Assembly: GCA_010015805.1 (NCBI GenBank)
Contig: ML978127.1
Location: 1,178,001-1,242,000, forward strand
Direction: 5' to 3'
Source of the DNA: Rhizodiscina lignyota
Lineage: Eukaryota; Ascomycota; Dothideomycetes; Aulographales; Rhizodiscinaceae
DNA: 64,000 nt
The translations under genes and the position numbers were made by a program. Each line of letters starts with the position of its first letter. The first letter of the stretch is position 1. Under the pieces are notes generated by a model, which was not told where the DNA came from, did not search any database, and saw nothing but the letters and a program-made list of their open reading frames with translations. Below, in pieces: positions 10,401 to 22,082 of this stretch.

Positions 10401-13391
10401 GCGCTGTCGGAAGAGCAATTTCCCGAAGAGTCTCCTGCACTGCTTGACGCTCCAACGGACATGGAACATGCTCAACAAGCTCTCACAAAGGATACGGAAT
10501 CTAAGAAACAATCTGAGGACACTCCGACGTCTCTAGAAGCACAGGAGGCCAAAAGTGAGGGTGATCCTGATGAAACACCTCCTTGGAAGACCCCGCCTCT
10601 TCAAAATCCAGATTCCGACCTTCCTGCTGCAACCATCGAAGAGCATGAAGAGCCAGTTGCAGATGACAGTCTCGTCGCGGAAGAATTAGAGACCCCAGAG
10701 GTTCCGAAGGCGCAGTCAATTGGTGATGAAAAGGAGCAGCAGCATCCATCTGACCTCCCTCCCAAGTCCAAGGCTGAGCAAAAGAAGGCTGCTCAGGATA
10801 CAAGCTCAATTCATCCTTTCGCTGCTCAAAAAGCTCAAAAGAAGCAAGCACAGGCAGCCAAGAAGAAAGAGAAGAAAAAGGCAAAGGCAAAGGTTGCGGA
10901 AGCCTCGAGTTCCAGATCTGCGAGTGCAAAGATCAGCACCCAGCCAACAGCCACACCTCTTGGCCTTACAGATGTCACCAATGTTGCGAACGCTTCTGCT
11001 GAACAGGCCAGGGATCATGGCCGCATTGACTCCAAGGCGGAAACTTCTCTGAGCTCGGAGCTGCCATCTTTTTTAGAGGTGGCTGAGACTGGAGTGTCCG
11101 ACGGTGAGCAAGGAAAATCGGACCCCCAGCACTCAGCGATCACTTCGAGTGGGGAAGGCGTTAGCGTGACGAATGGAGCTGATGAGGGCATTGCAGAAGC
11201 GCCAAGCGATGTCGTTCAGTCGGAAAGTTCAAAGACAACAACTGTCAAGGGAAAGGGAATATTGGCATCGGTTCGTGTTGCAGTACCGAATATATTTTGG
11301 CGCAGACGCAACACCGATGCAAGTGAGGCTTCAAATGCTGATCCGAAGTCTGAGCAGAAGAGACCGGTGGCCGCGGAAGATGAGCAAGAGAAAAAAGCCG
11401 ATCTCAAGACGCCGACACCAGTCCCCGACTCTCCCGAGTTTTCATTTCCTGACTATCCAAGCAATGTTAAGCCAATAACCAAATCTCGGCTTAATACCGA
11501 TGACGACACTCCACTCTCTCCAACTTCGCACGTCACTCACATTGACCAACAAAACACAACTCCAGCTTCGGTCATCCACTCACGAAACGTAACTCAACAC
11601 TCCATGGCATCTACATTGGCTTCGACAGACGTTGCAAACAGCCCGGATAGTGTCGAGGCCATGACAAGAGACACGCCAGGCGCGTTCCCTCCTCTACCAC
11701 GGACCCCAAAATCGAAGCGTCGCAAGCAAAAGAAGCCTCCTGCTCTTAACTTGAAAGCACCGGCTACCGCTTCTTCGTCTAATCAGAAAGAGTCCACACC
11801 CGAGTTTAAGGCGGCGAGGGAACAAATTGAGGAGCCTCTCACTGAAGTGACGTCTTCATCTGCAACACAAGAGGCTGATCCAGCAAAAGACACTCCTACA
11901 GAGGTGGGACAGCCAAATTCAGCTTCTATAGAGACTCCAACCATGGTCGCAAAGAAGAAAAAGAAGACAAAGAAGAATAGATCAGTGTCCGAAGAAGTTG
12001 AAGCTGGCCCATCAACCGCCGTTACATCCGAGACTCGTACTCCAAGCGCGTCTCGGTATGTAATTAGCGTACCTCAAACCGCTGAAAATGTGTATACTAA
12101 GTTGAACAGAGCGCCTCTCAGCACCGAAGACGCCATCCAAAAGCTCAAAGGCTTCCTATACGAATCCGGGCTGCTCAAGCAAGTTGAGGCGTTCATTGAT
12201 TCAAGAGATCCAGCAGTACACGAAATCGCACTCGATCTTTGCACCCTCTTCGTCTCCATGAACGAACGGAATAGTAAAATCCCCAATACGGTAACAATGC
12301 ACTATTTCGAAAACAAAGAGCACCGTGACTTGAAGATGGATGAACTTCAACAGCAAATTGACGAGTTGGACGAGAAGGTGCCTTGGTGGACGCACGTTGA
12401 CCTGCAGTCCCAAATTGAGGCTACGATCAACGCGCGAATACGCGACGCTAAGCGCCAGCCTGGTCCTACGGAGCAGCAGGTTCGTGAAAAGGCTGCGCAG
12501 GAAGACCGCGAGAGGAACCAGCAAAAACTATTCCAAAGTTTGGGTTTGCCCTTCTATGTCTTCAACTCAAACGCGGGCAGACTTAATCGTGTGCGACTTG
12601 ACTCCACGGGAGAGTCAGCGGACAAGAAAGATGGTGACGATGAGAATGATGTGGACGATGTCAGTGATGAGTTGCTGGCGCAGATAGAGAAACTTGGGCT
12701 TTCACGAGAACCTATCGACGATGCTATGGATATAGACTCGAGCGATGAAGAGAACGATGGCCAAATCGATAGCCCCAGCTGCTCCACCATTCCCGAAGAT
12801 CAAGATCGCGGCTACTTTGAGAAGCAGGACGAAGATCACGGAGGCCCCCAGAGTCGCAAGTCACGACGCACTGCAATCACAGCAGATGAAAGCATCGACC
12901 CTGAAACCAAGCGCATCCAACGCACGGAGGCTATCGAAGAGTACGAACAGTCCAAGGCCGAATACACTGCCGAACTTGCCAGAAATCCGATTGACAAGCA
13001 TGTCCACCGTCAACCACTGCCACCGATAAGCAAGGCACCGGTGATATCTAAAATCTTGGGCACGCGTGAGGATCCGATGAGAGGGATGGACTTCGTGCAG
13101 GATGTTCACAATCGAGACACTTTCCCTGCTATCACAGAGGGCTACGCTCGTACTGCAGACGATAATTTCCCGGCGGACCTCGAGGCTCGTAGCTTGGACT
13201 GGTGGGACAAGCTAGATGAACAAAACGACAAGGACGGTGAAGATGGTGATGCTCAGGTTGACAAGGGCAAGGGGAAGGGAAAAGAGAAGGCCAAAGAGGA
13301 TGATGGCGATGCTGTGCTTCAGGCGATGCAAGCTGCGCACTCGTTGACTCCGCCTGTTAACAGTGCTGCAGGGTCTCCTACCAGGTCCTGA
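7427..13391 (+). CDS. very large single-RRM, RGG-box RNA-binding protein
   Basis: Exons 7427-8141, 8194-9430 and 9488-13391, with introns of 52 and 57 nt (donors GTAAAA and GTAAGT), give 1951 residues. Residues ~1-160 include a conserved-looking block (VPQYCLRLNDEFPQICPQ and an HEWIARHRDNLDWAYGLI segment). A Pro/Gln-rich region follows, then an RGG box near residue 510 (RRGSRGGRRGGRGRGG). One RRM spans ~600-690, with RNP2-like LWVGNLEPG and RNP1-like GKYYAFIHL; the second intron lies inside RNP1. The remaining ~1250 residues are acidic and disordered with KKK-rich tracts, except for a helical block around 1560-1700 (KLKGFLYESGLLKQVEAFI). The ATG is the only in-frame one near the start. Role in mRNA metabolism is inferred from the domains. 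The 3' end may be wrong; see the possible last exon. Confidence 0.8.
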
Positions 13392-13434
13392 AGAGATGTG
13401 CAAACGCACGGCAGCGAACGCGAGGCTGCCGCAG

Positions 13435-13581
13435 ACTCCTTCAATGATGTGGGAAGGGATGACGCTGAAACAGCTTGAGCAAGAGTACAGAGCGAGAGAG
13501 GTGATTGAAGCGAAGTTTCGTGCGAACGAGGCGAGGATTGCTGAACTACAGAGGGAGATTGACGCTGAGGGTACGGAATAG
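13435..13581 (+). CDS. possible last exon of the RRM gene (coiled coil)
   Basis: In another frame just past the annotated stop the sequence reads TPSMMWEGMTLKQLEQEYR, then AREVIEAKFRANEARIAEL and a stop at 13579-13581. This is clearly protein-like, with a heptad-like coiled coil. A 79-nt intron from 13356 (donor GTTAAC, phase 0) to 13434 (acceptor GCCGCAG) would join it to LTPP of the RRM protein without a frame break. The donor is weak because it lacks G at +5. If the join is real, the protein ends here instead of at 13391. Confidence 0.35.
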   Translation, partial: TPSMMWEGMTLKQLEQEYRAREVIEAKFRANEARIAELQREIDAEGTE

Positions 13582-16500
13582 CGTTTCGTACTCATTCCAG
13601 CTGTGCAATGCTCTTTGCTAATGTTCCTCTTCATCGTTTGCAGAGGCCGCACTGGAATCCATACCGTCGGAGGCTAGTTGTTCAAGTCCCAGCGATGACG
13701 GGGTGGAAGAAAGTCAATCTCTGGGCTACACGACGCTCGATTGGAGCGTGTAGCTGTCTGCGAGATGACTTTGGATGGGAGCTTTTTGATTTTTGGTTAC
13801 ATGGAAAAACTTGAAAACTCACAAAAATACATGTTATACGGCAGTCGTCCGTAGCCACTCTTTTAGCTTAGAAAGAAATAACCACAGTCTTTACCGAAAT
13901 ACACGCCCTGATGATGTGCACATGGTTTACGAGTGATACCCACAACTCGAGAGTGACGGATAAGCTGTGGGGGCGAGCACAAGAAATGAAATTGAATATC
14001 CTCTTGGAGTCAACAACTGCCTGTGGATGCCGGACCAGGGCAGTTCTTAAGAGACATTGTCCAGGGCATATCAAACCAAGCTATCCTTGTCTCGAAGTGT
14101 AAGACTGACTTCTTGCGAACTGCTATCTACCTACGTGTTCATCTATCTATACATGTACACACGCGAGGCCACTCATCAGCGTAAGATCTCGATCGTCGGA
14201 AATCGCCCCCCTCATGGCAGTCCGGACCCCCATTGGCCCTCGCGCAGGGAATAAGGGAAAGCAGGAGGGCGAGCGCTACGAGACATCGTGGGGGAGAGTG
14301 AGGTTGAATCTAAGCTTCCCGTTGGCGCGGAAGGTGGAGCACTCTTTTTCAGTGGAGACGGCCGCTTGCTTGTCTCGTTCGACGCGAGATTGATGACACG
14401 CATTCCCGAGACCGAACATGGAGTAGCAGGCTCGGCAAATAGAAGGGGAAAATTTTTGTGAAAAGTACGGATTATTGAGTTCGCGAAAAAAAAAAAACTA
14501 ACTAACCGAGGACGCTATGGACATTGCGCGAGCTGCTGACCAACGGTCGGCATCGCGAGATCTACCTACTTGCCTTGCGGCGCGTCGATGTTGTGGGCGC
14601 GCTGCACAGTATTTGAGATGTCGGTAGCCGCGTGATAACGTAGTCTACGGTCCCGCACAGCGGAAGGATGCACAAATTCCGGGGGAAGGTTCTGTAATCG
14701 CGAGGTGCCAAAAGCCCCGACGGATAATGGGTCATCATGGGATGGGAGGCAGGTCAAGGAGAGGAAAGGCATCTGGATTGTCGCTTAAAGAACACGAAGA
14801 TGGAACCAATTCACTAGAACTACCTCGTGATGCGAAGTCACAATAAAGCTCTCCGCCAGATCTGCACCCACCAGGCCTAGGCCTGAAGCACTGCAAGCCA
14901 AAGACTCCAGGATCGCGCGGTCTGGCTTGACGCCGCTTCCGCAGCGCTACAGGAAAGGGAGGCGCCGGCCGTTCTGCCTCCTTTGGCCCCCCTTCTGCCC
15001 AGCCAAAGGGAGCAATTTCCTGAAATGAAAGCACTTCCGAGGAGCACATTCGACATGATGGAAGACGCATCAGAGGATTGCAGTATTCGTCGAGGGAAAA
15101 AGGGCCGGTTAGCGATGCTTGTCCCTCTTCCAACTGCCTGTCTGGGACTTTTTTTTTGGTCTCGACGGCCCATATACCCCCTATGCTCGTCCGGTAATTG
15201 GGATTGGGGATGCCGCAGCTTTTCTTGGACAAGGGCCCTGTGGTTTCCCGAGGCTCTGGCCCGAGACTCTCTTTCGACGCGTGCTGGTAGCGGAGCAGAT
15301 ATCTCCGACCGCTCGGTTTCGCTCTGCTGGCACCGGCGGAAAGGTGAAAGCCAAAAATTGAAAAGCATGGCCGTGGTCGTCTGGCTATTCATAGAAGCGG
15401 CTTTCTTCAAAATCGGTTGGTTCCGATATTGACAGATTTGCTTTGCAAGCACTGAAGTTGATGCTTTTCCGGCCGTCTGCCTCAGCAAAAAATGACGGCA
15501 GCGGAAATTACCAAGACGGGGTTATTTTCGTTTCTGAGCTGCTATTATTTCCTCAGGAGCATTTCCGTGGAAAGAATCCTTCGAGAGATGAGTGGTGAGG
15601 TGCGCAACCACAAAGGTTGAGTTTGAGCCCTTCCTCGTCCACCGACTCGCTTGACGCAAGAAGGGGCGCCTAATGCACAAGGCCAGTCAAGCAACAAGCG
15701 GCATCCTTGCGTCATCCACTGAGAGGGCTTGACCAACGCGTGCCAAGCGTGCGCCCACAGCTCGAAATGGATGGACGGGCTGAAGAACGGCTGGACGGCG
15801 CACGGTGCGGTTGGCGGATGCTGCAGGCAGCAACCAAGGCGGCGCAGAAAGCCTTCAAGCCGCACCCGTCCGTGGGCCGTGCGAGGAAGAGTGCCTTGCG
15901 GGCGCTTTGGGCTGCATGTTCGGCGTGCACAAGCGTGCAGGGCAGACGGCCCTCCGCTGTGGAGTTTGGGAAAGGCTTGACGGATGCATGACCCTTTGCT
16001 CATTTCGCGCCTCTGTATGGCGCGGGGGGAGGCATTGGGACGCAAGCAGGAAGATTAAACGCGAGTGACGATCGATTGCTATTTAGAGAAGAGAAACATT
16101 TGGAAGGGCCTCTTGCGGAGGGAAAGCGTGCAAGCATAGCGGTGACTGTTAATGTTTGATCGTCCAATGGCGCGCCCGCGAGCACGACACCTTTTTCATG
16201 AGATGCGAAAGGCGCGATGGCCGATTGGAGTGGCTGTCGAGTGGACTCAGGTCAAGGGGGGCGGTCGCGTGGCAGCCAAAGATGGCGGAGAAAAAGAGAA
16301 GAGATCATGGTTGATGCTCTGAGACTGTTCAGCCTCTGACAAGTGAGAGTTGCGCGCTTCCTGGGATGACCCGGTTTGGCGTTTAGCCAGTCTCGCAACG
16401 AAATCTCAGACAGCAGCGCACACGCGCCGACGGACGCCTCTCCCGGCTGTTCGGGTCTGATGAGAGAACGGGTGTGGTGATCATGATTTTCCACGATCGA

Positions 16501-19500
16501 CGACAGCGCAAGCAGGTCAGCGAGCAAGAGATGATGGGAAATCAAGGGCGAGAAGGAGGATTTGCTGGTGAGACCTAGCCCGCATTCATGTCATCTTCTC
16601 GACCGTCATGCGCAACGCTGCGATGAGAATTGTTTCGAGCCTAGCGCCGTGTCGCGACTCAGATGCCTATCTCAGTCTCGTACGAAGTCGAGGAGGTGCA
16701 GCAGAGCGTGGAGTCTTGCACATCGCTATCTGGCGGGGAGGTGAGCATAACGAGGGGGGTCGAGTTACGGGACGGGACAGGGAGAGTTCAGCTTCGTGTC
16801 ACCTGAGGCCGTGAAGCTCGAGGCTGCACTCGACCGCCAGATATACAGATCAGACGGACGCGTTGGAGAAGTCGGTATGCCGCTGACTGAGCCCAGGAAC
16901 GCGTGATGGCTCAGCAGCAGTCGAGGATGAGTTGAGGTTAGCAGTCTTGGCAGGCAACGTTCGCCCAAGTTGGAGCGCAAAGCTCGGGTCTGCCAGTCGC
17001 TGGAGCGCTTCGCTAACTCGCCGCGCCCATTGGCCGCAGCGCACCAGGATGCGCACCCCGGCCGGCGCGGTTACACTTTGACCGGTTGGAGTGATAGCGT
17101 ACCGGTGTGCTCGAGGCCCAGGAGAAGCAGCAGCGACATCCACGGTGCGCGGCAGCGATGGCGAGGGACGGCGAGGCAGCGAGCGGAGGGTCTCATATAT
17201 ACGTGCACGTCTACAGGTGCCACATCGACAGCGCTGGCGGGGCAGCAGGGCAGTGGCATCGGCGTGTGGCAGACACAAGCCTCCCGGTGGTGTGCATGCT
17301 CGCCTCGGCCTGGGCCGGGAGAGGAAAGGGAGATCGGACAAGCCTTTGTAGGCGCGGGTGCACGTCCCAGTCCAGTCTCACGGGCTCGCGGTGGGTGGGC
17401 GCTGGACAGCGTGCGGTGCGTGGGTGCCAGGGCAGGCGGCGTCGGCAGATCAGCGTCTCCAATCTGCTGGCGCGCACCACGAGAGGTGTCGGCAGAGCCG
17501 CATCCACCGAGCCCACGGCGCGCAATTGCAGCCTTGCCGCACGTCAGAAGCACGACCAGATCACGGATGAGCACATGGCGCTCACGATCGCCCTCGCGAC
17601 CACACGGCGGAGGCTCGCGCTGGCAGCCTTCCGCGGCTCGACGCCGGACGGACTCGCCGACAGAGCATCGCACATCACGCGCGACGAAGGGCCGGTCCCC
17701 TGAGCGTGTGTTGCAAACGAGAGCAGCAGACAGACGTCTGGCAGTCGCGTGTGGGGTTCGCGTAGTCCTTCATAGTATCACCGGCCTGAAGCGGTTACAA
17801 GTCCTGCCCGTCCAGGCCGACAACGTCGAACCCTGGCCGGCTGGCCCAATTGAAACATCGGGCACGGCAAGATTGAGACAGTCTCGAGCAGCTCCGCAAC
17901 GGGCAATAATGGCTCGTATTGCAGAGCGAAATTGGCGTGGGAGCCGGAAGGAGGCAGGGGCCCAAAATAGCTCCGCCGGCCACGCTTCTGGCGACGACCT
18001 CCCACAGCACCACACTCGCTTCCGCCGCGCTGAATTCGCCAGCGTCGCGCGGCAAGACAAGGCGCGCCAGAGAGCACGCTGCTGCATGTGACGAGCACTT
18101 ATCGTTTTCTTGCGCGTGATTCATTCGCGCGATGGGGGCATCAAATCTGCAATGCGTTTCAGGGGAAGCCAGGGCCAGCGCTGCACACCCGATCGGATAC
18201 ACGCCTGGTCGTGAGTGTGCAGCAGTGCTGTGCCCTTCTGCCTGCTCCCATTGCCTCGTTCTGCCCACCCTGCTGCCATCGTCGTCGATGCCTGTCGCGG
18301 CAGTGATTACAATGTCGACACGGTCTCAGGAACGCGTCTGAAGACGGCAGCCGCTAGTGGGCAGCGAGAGGGTCAGTGAGAGGCCAGTTAAGATCGGGCC
18401 CGCTATATCTGAGCCCCTATTGTCGGCCTCAGGCGAGCATCGCAATTATTTCCGCATGGTGGGCGGTAGCATGGCAGCGACCTGTCGACGGCGCGCATCG
18501 AGGGGCACGCGCTGCCCACGGGCGATTGGCGGGGTTGGAGCGTCCGGCGCGACAGTCTACCGCGCCCCTCGTCACTGCCGTTGCTTGTCTCAGATGACTT
18601 GCGGGCTCTGGACCATCGTTCGCACCGCTAGCTGCTCGACGTATCGCCGCCAATCCCAGAGGCGCGAGCGGCCGTCTTTGACGCCATGCTATGCCCTTTG
18701 AGGAGCATCGAGCTCGCTTTGATGCCCGAAGGAATCGAAAAACAAACGTGTCGCGGGGCATGTGTGATTGCGCGCATGCAGCGAGTCCACCAGCCCTTTG
18801 AGCGCGCACGACGCTCGCCCTCATTTCCAGCAGATGCCATGTCGTGGCGACAACGCGATCTCGCCGTCGCGCTGCACTCAATGGGAGAGGGATAGATCGC
18901 GCCACAACGGCGTGCTGCCGGGCGTCGCATGGCAGGCAGGCCGGCGGGCGTGGTGGTGACGGTGCCGAATCGCACCAGCTCTGCAGCGAGCCCCCAAAGA
19001 CGCTCACCACCACTGCTAGCAGAGGTGAGCGGGAGGGCTAACCGCTGCAGCCAGCTCCGCTATGCTGCATTCCGTATGGCACGCCTGCATTGCCCAAGCT
19101 GGGTCCGGGATTCGCAGGCTGAGGACCGGGATCAGCGCAGCAGAGCGCTCCCCGGAATCCAGGTCTCGACGGCACTGACCAAAGAGCTATCCCTGCAGCG
19201 ACTGGCCGTCGTCGAGCTTAGTTCGTGCCCCGACTCGGGCACAAGGTGCACGATTGTACGTGCGAGGCACTGTATGTGCAGCGTGCGTGTGATGTCGCGA
19301 CTGTCGAGCCTGATCCTCTGCCTGTGCTGGAGGCATGCCTACGGTAGCGAGCGAGCGAGCCAGCCGCGACAGAGTTCGATAGCATCGTCCTGCTGCTGCT
19401 GTAGCTGCTCCTCACACGCCAACAACCACGCCGCAACTGCGCGTTGCAGCGCGACACGATTGGCCGTCAAGCGCCAGCTGCGCTGTCCGTCACTCGAGGA

Positions 19501-20720
19501 GAATATCGGCTTGGCGTTTGGGAGCTTTTATTTCCTTAACCCTCCCGTCCGATCCAGATCAGAGTGGGAGCTCGGACGCAAGCCTATTTTGCTCCCCTGA
19601 AGCCGTCCCCCAGCCAGTAGTAAGCCACTCCCTCCCTACACCCAACAGCAGCCTGCCTGCCATACATAAACCAGGGACTCCACTCGTTGACGCCGAACAA
19701 AGGACTCCGCCATCCGCTTCCCCAAAGGACGCCAGGCACGCAAGCTTAAACAAAGGATCGTCAAGCGCGCCGCCTGCAAGCCTCGACCTGATATCCGCAC
19801 GCCTTTGACCTTTCCACTCCTCCATCCTCCACCACGCCTGCTGTCCTTACCTTCCTGGCCTCGCCCACGCATCTCGCGACGCACTGGGCCCTCCCGATTG
19901 TGCTAATTGAGCTGGACGACTCCAAGCATAGCACTTCAGTCACTCCTTTCGGCTCGTTGCTGTGCTCCCATCGATACGATCCCTCGCCTCCACGCTCCAG
20001 GGTTTCTCGCTACCAGACAATCAATTCCAATCCCGACCTACGGACGACTTTGTACCACCTTGGCCGTCGCACCGCATTCGCGCAACCGAGAACTTGGACT
20101 CCATCAAGCATCCAGCTTCCCAATCTCGAGTCTTCTGTGCGACCATTCTCCTCTGGCGCTCATTGTACGCCCTCTCCATTACTGTTCTCGCCTGAGTTCG
20201 CGTGCAATCATTGAACAATCACTGAGACCTTTCTAGAAGCCTTTCGACTAGACCTGCAGCACATTGTGTCATTGTTCGACCAAGTGCTAGCGAAATCGTT
20301 GACCTCTACCTCTTCTAATCGTCCGGCATCTTGCACATTTCTTGTAGCGAAGCTGTCTGCAATACTCTTTACTGTTCAGCTGCCGTACATATAATTTGAG
20401 GGCGAAGCATTGCCAACGTTCCGACCACTTTCATCCAGCCGAGTACAACTTGTACGCGAAATTCAACGGAGCTCGTTTGAGCCTCGTCGACCGTCTTTCC
20501 CATCTCGGCCGGAAGCCATCACCATTCAAAGTTGCCCTTCCTGGATTCATCACAGATTCACCGAGGGCATTACTGGCCTTCTAGTGTCCAAGGTAGTTCC
20601 CTCACAGCTCACCAGCTCGCGGGCCTGCCTTCACCACCATCGTCTGAAAGTAGCGGCCATTCTGGCATCCTGAAGGAAGACACCGCAAACGTGGCTGCCG
20701 CAGTAGCTCATCCGACCCAT
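13582..20720. other. long GC-rich stretch upstream of flbC-like gene, no convincing gene
   Basis: About 7.1 kb. From ~14.9 to 19.5 kb the DNA is GC-rich and carries long open frames that overlap in several frames on both strands (for example 16970-18091 plus, with 17107-17703 and 17071-17673). Their products are Arg/Ala/Ser-rich without domains, as expected when stop codons are rare by composition. From ~19.5 kb the sequence becomes C/T-rich, as in fungal promoters and leaders. From 20481 the frame of the FlbC-like protein is already open without an ATG, so a 5' exon may lie somewhere in this stretch. A run of A occurs near 14486. Confidence 0.5.
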
Positions 20721-22082
20721 ATGCATCCTGGGCCGGATCATTCAATGGGTGCACCAAGTGGGTTTGCGGCGCGTAGGCCGAACGCATCAAGTCTGCCCAA
20801 TTTTGAGCTTCCGCCTCCTCCACTATCTGGGCAGCAAAAGTATCACTACTCGACCACCCAATCGTCCTCTGCGCAGGGACATCCGGCGAGTGTTGGCAAT
20901 CTACTAACACCACCGAGTAACATGCCTGGAGACGGCTTGTCACCAGTCTCAGGAGCTCCGTCCAACGCGCCACACACAACACAGGGTGTTCAGCAACAGT
21001 ACACGCCCAACGGATACGTTTGGTCACCACATCATCAAACCGCCACCTACGGCTTCCACTCGGCAGGCCCAACCCAGCAAAATTTTCAGCAGCAACAACG
21101 ACAGGGTTCGTTCATAACACCAGCGCCACGATTTCAAGGCAACACAATTCCTAACTTAGAAATAGGACCTCCACCTCCGCCTTACGAGCAGAATCTCCCA
21201 CCATTCCCCGGATCTTCAGCACCAATGAGCGCACCTGCAACTCTCCCCACGATGCCCTCACATCAGCATCACGGCATGCATATGACGGCTTCCACGCCTG
21301 TCTCATCTGCACCGCCACACCCATCTCCGGTGCACGCACAAGAAGGCTTCCGCCCGCCACCAACACCAACGTATTATTCGCAAGCTTCATCGACTCCTCA
21401 GCAGCCCGCGTTTCCTTATTCGAGCGGTCCTTCGCCTACTCAGCAGTCACCTATGAGCGCTGGCGCGATGCCACGAATGTCCCCTTCGACCGCCGGACCT
21501 GTTCCTTCCATGCCTGCAACCTCGCCACACGCCTATCAGCGACCCTTTGGTCAATATCCGCTCCCTGGCCCAGTGTTGTCGAATGTCCAGAATCCGAATG
21601 GCCAGATGCAGCTCGTGAACGGACCACTCTCCCACGGAATGCCACTTGGCTTCAACAGTGGACACGCTGCGAACCTGCAGCAGATGTACCACGGTGCTCA
21701 ACACTCGCATCCACAGCAGCAGCAACCACCAAATGATCGACCGTTCAAGTGTGATCAGTGTCCTCAGAGCTTCAACCGCAACCATGACTTGAAGCGGCAT
21801 AAGAGGATTCATTTGGCCGTCAAGCCATTCCCTTGTGGCCATTGCGACAAGAGCTTCTCGAGGAAGGATGCGCTCAAGGTTAGTTACGCAATTTCAGGAA
21901 TTATTTTAACCTCACTAACCCAATCACAGAGGCATATCCTGGTTAAGGGCTGTGGCAAGGCGGCAGCACAGGCAGCCGCAAATGATGGAGACAAACAGGA
22001 CAGCTCTGTTTCTCCAGACGAAAAGAATATGACCGTACATAATGAGAACGTGGACCAGAAACCAGTTGTCGCCGCCCACTGA
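20721..22082 (+). CDS. flbC: FlbC-like C2H2 conidiation regulator
   Basis: From the first in-frame ATG at 20721 the joined product is 436 residues. Exons are 20721-21878 and 21930-22082, with a 51-nt intron (donor GTTAGT, acceptor CACAG). Residues 1-330 are Pro/Gln/Ser/His-rich. Finger 1 (FKCDQCPQSFNRNHDLKRH, ~340-362) and finger 2 (FPCGHCDKSFSRKDALK then RHILVKGC, ~369-395, C2HC-type ending) match FlbC of Aspergillus as I remember it, a nuclear activator upstream of brlA. The same frame is open from 20481 and reads protein-like residues (SLTAHQLAGLPSPPSSESSG) before the first ATG, with a possible acceptor at about 20607. A 5' exon with the true start is therefore likely missing. The intron falls within finger 2. 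Confidence 0.7.
   Translation: MHPGPDHSMGAPSGFAARRPNASSLPNFELPPPPLSGQQKYHYSTTQSSSAQGHPASVGNLLTPPSNMPGDGLSPVSGAPSNAPHTTQGVQQQYTPNGYVWSPHHQTATYGFHSAGPTQQNFQQQQRQGSFITPAPRFQGNTIPNLEIGPPPPPYEQNLPPFPGSSAPMSAPATLPTMPSHQHHGMHMTASTPVSSAPPHPSPVHAQEGFRPPPTPTYYSQASSTPQQPAFPYSSGPSPTQQSPMSAGAMPRMSPSTAGPVPSMPATSPHAYQRPFGQYPLPGPVLSNVQNPNGQMQLVNGPLSHGMPLGFNSGHAANLQQMYHGAQHSHPQQQQPPNDRPFKCDQCPQSFNRNHDLKRHKRIHLAVKPFPCGHCDKSFSRKDALKVSYAISGIILTSLTQSQRHILVKGCGKAAAQAAANDGDKQDSSVSPDEKNMTVHNENVDQKPVVAAH

Noticed and set aside
16970-18091. 373-codon open frame on the plus strand
   Set aside because: Arg/Ala/Ser-rich product without domain, overlapped by long frames on both strands in GC-rich DNA. Best explained by scarcity of stop codons.
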